From assembly GCA_019454145.1 (NCBI GenBank), contig CP075366.1, positions 2,694,790 to 2,758,789 of the forward strand: a stretch of 64,000 nt of DNA, written 5' to 3'. Every line of letters starts with the position of its first letter. Positions within the stretch are counted from its first letter, which is position 1. Of the stretch, positions 60,801 to 64,000 are shown piece after piece. The position numbers were made by a program, and so were the translations under genes. Under the pieces are notes generated by a model. The model worked only from the letters and a program-made list of their open reading frames with translations. It was not told the DNA's origin and did not search any database. The stretch is from Fimbriimonadaceae bacterium. GTDB taxonomy: Bacteria; Armatimonadota; Fimbriimonadia; Fimbriimonadales; Fimbriimonadaceae.

Positions 60801-61880
60801 AGCTTGTTGTCTTAAAGCATGGTCGGCAAGAACGAGCGCGATCATTGCCTCAACCATCGGTACTGCTCGCGGCAGAACACAAGGGTCATGGCGGCCCTTG
60901 CCTTTGAGGGTCGTATTTTCGTAATCGGTTGTGACCGTATTTTGTTCGGCGAGAATAGTGGCTACCGGCTTGAAAGCAACGCTGAGATTGATCGGCATTC
61001 CGTTAGAAATCCCGCCTTGAATTCCGCCACTGTGGTTACTCGTTGTGTAAACCGATTGCTGGTCGTCGCTCCGGTAAGCGTCGTTGTGCTCTGAACCAGT
61101 GAGCAAGGTTCCGGTATAACCCGAACCGACTTCAAACCCTTTACTTGCCGGCAACGACAGCAAGGCCTTTGCGAGGTCTGCTTCCAATTTATCAAACACT
61201 GGCTCACCCCAGCCGACCGGAACGCCTCGCGCTACGGCTCGAACAACACCGCCAACTGAATCTCCCCGTTTGCGAGTTTCTTCAATCAATCCGAGCATTT
61301 GCTCAGCAATAATTGGGTCAGGGCATCGAACGATATTTGATTCAATCCTCTCAAGTGTCACCGTATCAGGATCAACGTTTGCTTGAATATTCTGAACGCT
61401 GGCTACCCACGCCAAAACTTCAACCCCATATCTGGTGCTTAATAGCTTTTTGGCAATCGCTCCGGCGGCGACGCGGCCAATGGTTTCTCTAGCCGATGCC
61501 CGCCCCCCGCCTGACCAAGACCGGATACCGTACTTGGCGTCGTATGTGAAATCTGCATGCGAGGGTCGGTACTTTTCCCGCATTTCATCGTAGTCACGGC
61601 TACGTTGATCGGTGTTTCTCACTAGGAGCGCGATCGGTGTTCCGGTGGTCAGCCCTTCTTCAACCCCAGAAAGAATTTCGACCGTATCGGCCTCTTGGCG
61701 CTGAGTGACGATTTTGGATTGTCCAGGGCGGCGGCGATCTAACTCCGCCTGGATTTCAACTTGCGAAATCTCCAGTCTCGGCGGGCAACCATCCACAACA
61801 ACGCCCACGGCGGGGCCGTGCGATTCGCCAAATGTGCTGATGCGGAACAGTTCGCCAAAATGGCTGGACATATCAGTCAT
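60774..61880 (-). CDS. aroC: Chorismate synthase
   Basis: Last step of the shikimate route to chorismate, using FMN. From ATG 61880 (AAGG 6 bases upstream) it is 368 residues, the usual length. Signatures: [19 protein letters not shown], the Arg-rich [36 protein letters not shown] and [18 protein letters not shown]. The 27-base overlap with the convergent ATL gene is unusual but both ends fit their families. Confidence 0.96.
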   Translation of the reverse strand: MTDMSSHFGELFRISTFGESHGPAVGVVVDGCPPRLEISQVEIQAELDRRRPGQSKIVTQRQEADTVEILSGVEEGLTTGTPIALLVRNTDQRSRDYDEMREKYRPSHADFTYDAKYGIRSWSGGGRASARETIGRVAAGAIAKKLLSTRYGVEVLAWVASVQNIQANVDPDTVTLERIESNIVRCPDPIIAEQMLGLIEETRKRGDSVGGVVRAVARGVPVGWGEPVFDKLEADLAKALLSLPASKGFEVGSGYTGTLLTGSEHNDAYRSDDQQSVYTTSNHSGGIQGGISNGMPINLSVAFKPVATILAEQNTVTTDYENTTLKGKGRHDPCVLPRAVPMVEAMIALVLADHALRQQALKRVEESR

Positions 61881-61975
61881 TATGCCTTGCAAGATCGAAT
61901 CCAATTCGCGGCTTGTTCAGCAGGTAGAATCAAGTTCTGCCCGAAAGGCAAATAACTAGCGGAGGCAAAACAAAT

Positions 61976-62035
61976 ATGAGCTTGATCAACACTATCCAAA
62001 ACATGCCGACGCGAATTCATCTGAGCCTGAAGTAA
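61976..62035 (+). CDS. Possible leader peptide, 19 codons
   Basis: ATG with a strong GGAGG 10 bases upstream, encoding MSLINTIQNMPTRIHLSLK and then TAA, in the rsgA leader. A second frame (61978-62134) is also open without a start codon, so the region may instead be a decayed gene. Either view is tentative. Confidence 0.3.
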   Translation: MSLINTIQNMPTRIHLSLK

Positions 62036-62048
62036 TTTCTCTGGTTCC

Positions 62049-62104
62049 GGTTGAAGGCAACGGCATTAGATTTTCTGCCTGCATCGTTTTAGGATGCCTC
62101 AACC
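62049..62104 (+). promoter_or_regulatory. rsgA leader hairpins
   Basis: GGTTGAAGGCA (62049) can pair with TGCCTCAACC (62095) with one bulge. An alternative stem, GCATC (62081)/GATGC (62093), shares bases 62095-62097 with it. The arrangement may be attenuation-like. Confidence 0.3.
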
Positions 62105-62135
62105 AAGCTAAAATTAGCATCAAAACAGAGAACCA

Positions 62136-63218
62136 TTGAACCCACAACAAAAAGAAGAACTTCGTACCCTGCTTGCAAACCTTACAAGCAAAGAACGGAA
62201 AGACCTCACTCGTCGGGCCGCCGCTTCACGGGCAGAGTGTCAGCGCGACCCCAAACATCCCCGATCTCGGTGGGATGTTGACCGCTGGAGCCTGCAGTTG
62301 CTCCAAGATGCCAATCACGACGAAGACGCAATCGGAACTGTGATCTCGGTTGCCAAAGCGAAGGCAGTCGTCCGAGTAAACGGTGAAGACATCATTTGCG
62401 AACTCATCAAAGAAGTCTTAGAGAAGCAACAGGCATCCCTGGCTCCGGGAGATCAAGTGAGATTAGAGTCTCATGGCGATGGTCAGCGGATTATCAGCGT
62501 TCTTGACCGCCGAACCGTGCTGACTCGCCGCGACCCGCACTTCAAAAACCGAGAACGCGCGATTGTTGCCAACATTGATGTGGTAGCGATTGTTGTCTCG
62601 GTCGTCGCTCCGCCGCTCCATGTGCGGATTATCGACCGCTACCTTGCCGCCATCCACAAAGGCGGTGCGAGAGGCATTATTGTCGTCAACAAAACGGATT
62701 TGCATGAATCCGATGCCGCTTTGCAAGAAGATTTAGCTCAACTCGCTCCTTATGCAGAAATGGGAGTCGGCGTTTTTCCAGTGTCCAACAAAACGGATAG
62801 AGGAATCGAAGCGGTTAGGGCAGAACTCGCGGGGAAAACCGCCGTATTTGTCGGTCACAGTGGAGTGGGTAAATCTTCGTTGTTGAACTCACTTGTGCCC
62901 GGTTCGGCCCTTGCCGGCGATATTTCCGAAGGTTACGGGAGGGGAAAACACACAACTACTCGGGCGAATCTTGTCGAAGCTGGAGATTTACGGATCGTTG
63001 ATACACCGGGTATCCGTGAGTTCGCGGTGGAGTTCGATTCAGTTGAGGAAATCGCCGAGTGCTTTACGGAATTCAACCAAGTGGGCAGATGCAAATTCAG
63101 CGACTGCCTGCACCTAGAAGAACCCGGCTGTGCCGTTCAAGAAGCAGTCGAGACTGGTGAAATTGCCCGGGTACGTTACGAGAGTTACCGCCGATTGGTG
63201 GATGAACTTGTAAGTTAG
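62136..63218 (+). CDS. rsgA: Ribosome small subunit GTPase RsgA
   Basis: Circularly permuted GTPase for 30S maturation, 360 residues. OB-fold with RVNGEDIICELIKEVLE and VLTRRDP, then G4 VNKTD, G1 FVGHSGVGKSSLLNSLVP, G3 DTPGI and a C-terminal zinc knuckle CKFSDCLHLEEPGC. An extra ~50 basic residues precede the OB-fold (ELRTLLANLTSKERKDLTRR). It starts with TTG, with CAGAGA before it. Tail overlaps the dprA-like gene by 4 bases. Confidence 0.95.
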   Translation: MNPQQKEELRTLLANLTSKERKDLTRRAAASRAECQRDPKHPRSRWDVDRWSLQLLQDANHDEDAIGTVISVAKAKAVVRVNGEDIICELIKEVLEKQQASLAPGDQVRLESHGDGQRIISVLDRRTVLTRRDPHFKNRERAIVANIDVVAIVVSVVAPPLHVRIIDRYLAAIHKGGARGIIVVNKTDLHESDAALQEDLAQLAPYAEMGVGVFPVSNKTDRGIEAVRAELAGKTAVFVGHSGVGKSSLLNSLVPGSALAGDISEGYGRGKHTTTRANLVEAGDLRIVDTPGIREFAVEFDSVEEIAECFTEFNQVGRCKFSDCLHLEEPGCAVQEAVETGEIARVRYESYRRLVDELVS

Positions 63219-64000
63219 CGAGCTTGGAGCGGCAAGAATTCTGCCCCGAGGTCAATGAGGGATTCGTAGCCGGGAGAGATTTCGCTGATTGAAACTTGCC
63301 GACCTGCCTTGAGCCCGAGTTTAAGCAACCGCTCCATGTTGCCGCCTGGTTTGATATTGATTCCTTCAAAGATCATGCTCAGCCCGCCGATCAGGCGGTC
63401 GCGTACTCGGTTGCTGTTGCGATGGTATCCACCAAATGGACTGACCGCAGAGATCGCAAGGTCGGTTTTAGGATCAAATTTGTACCGCCACAGCCGAGCC
63501 GCCGCAAATGGTTCTTGTCGGAGGTCATCGCCAAGAGCGTTGTAAAAACCAGTATCAAGCACCATGATTCGCGGCGCACCCCACCGCAACGCAGTGACCG
63601 CACTGCGTTGATATTCCGTTGTGTCGTGCCCGGTGACCAGCGTATTGCCCCGCAGAATTCGATTCTCCGTAGATTTTTCGATTTCAATGAGTGCTTGCTC
63701 CGAGGAATTTCTGCTGGCCAGCACACAAAACGTTTTCGCGGTAAGTAGCCGTGAGTTTCCGTAGAGATAAAGCAGTTCGGGTGGATGAGGGTCATAAAGT
63801 TCAATCTGCCGCGGGTAGTGTGCATCGGCGGCAGTTACGGCGGTGACTCCCATCTGCGCAAGATTTGCTTCTAATTGGGTTGCTTCTGCTACCAGCCGAG
63901 TTTTGTGAACATTGAATTGTTCGGCTTTTGATTGCGCAAGGCGATACTCTTCCCTTAACGCCTCGGAACCGAGAGCCAAGAAGTCATCTGGAGACCGCCC
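63215..64000 (-). CDS. dprA: DprA/Smf-like protein, 5' part outside window
   Basis: At least 261 residues; the frame stays open to the window end, so the N-terminus is missing. A Rossmann-like DprA_A core is read: YPRQIELYDPHPPELLYLYGN, VLASRNSS, the middle region with NTLVTGHDTTEYQRSAVTAL and LAISAVSPFGG. The usual signature GSR-x6-G is altered (LASRNSS), and the GxARGID motif seems changed to GHDTTEYQ, so it is a divergent Smf homologue; relatives load RecA onto incoming DNA. Confidence 0.7.
   Translation of the reverse strand, partial: GRSPDDFLALGSEALREEYRLAQSKAEQFNVHKTRLVAEATQLEANLAQMGVTAVTAADAHYPRQIELYDPHPPELLYLYGNSRLLTAKTFCVLASRNSSEQALIEIEKSTENRILRGNTLVTGHDTTEYQRSAVTALRWGAPRIMVLDTGFYNALGDDLRQEPFAAARLWRYKFDPKTDLAISAVSPFGGYHRNSNRVRDRLIGGLSMIFEGINIKPGGNMERLLKLGLKAGRQVSISEISPGYESLIDLGAEFLPLQAR

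Noticed and set aside
1..64000. CRISPR arrays, rRNA operons, transposases
   Set aside because: No regular repeat-spacer series, no rRNA-like sequence and no transposase or RAYT protein was seen.

Overview
The window looks like chromosome of a diderm bacterium of moderate GC, most like the Armatimonadota (Fimbriimonas-type). This is inference from style, not from any marker tree. The clues are a class III signal prepilin whose N-terminus runs [16 protein letters not shown] followed by a CISNL/QIGKG stretch, several GYF_2-domain membrane proteins, type IV pilus ATPases, and genes that presuppose lipopolysaccharide (PagL-like deacylase, heptosyltransferase-type GT9). Gene density is high, strands switch often and most genes are core housekeeping.

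Layout. 1-3514: dnaX (cut by the window edge), ybaB/ebfC, recR and purD in one operon. 3.5-14.7 kb: small membrane and envelope proteins, an SMP-30 lactonase, a GYF-TM2 protein, a large GGDEF-EAL protein, a sugar-phosphate isomerase-like protein, a TlpA-like thioredoxin and a GH29 fucosidase. 14.7-24 kb: nrdR, aspS, a GYF/pseudopilin fusion, an MFS transporter, a lysyl oxidase with dockerin-like tail, a 3-methyladenine glycosylase, a PagL-like protein and der. 24.1-25.9 kb: an AT-rich orphan gene beside tRNA-Pro(TGG), then proline dehydrogenase. 26-30.5 kb: five glycosyltransferases. 30.5-36.7 kb: dus, then a compact prophage remnant (CI/LexA-like repressor, sigma-like factor, portal, large and small terminase, holin-like protein, CHAP endolysin). 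36.8-48.9 kb: purB, a three-copy palindromic repeat, a TolB-like protein, pilB-HDOD-pilT, lon with hsp20, lgt, and a GAF histidine kinase. 49-64 kb: an STN-domain-like secreted protein, an orphan pstB, cutC, pckA, pseudopilin-like and LCP proteins, a prepilin, an amidohydrolase, an alkyltransferase-like protein, aroC, rsgA and a dprA fragment.

Two signals stand out. First, the prophage remnant keeps an intact regulatory switch, packaging motor, portal and lysis genes but has no capsid, tail or integrase gene; its reading frames are all open. Its repressor and sigma genes diverge from promoters whose -35 boxes overlap on the same TTGACAA repeats. Second, many first-in-unit genes lack a Shine-Dalgarno and instead have a TANNNT -10-like box 6-10 bases before the start codon, suggesting widespread leaderless transcription.

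No CRISPR array, rRNA, insertion sequence or transposase was seen. Gene-free stretches are short. The longest is 23709-24120 (a hairpin after der and a promoter-like box, otherwise nothing recognised), followed by 38104-38382 (palindromic repeats), 61881-62135 (a possible leader peptide and hairpins), 9123-9416 (nothing recognised) and 15187-15404 (DnaA-box-like sites).
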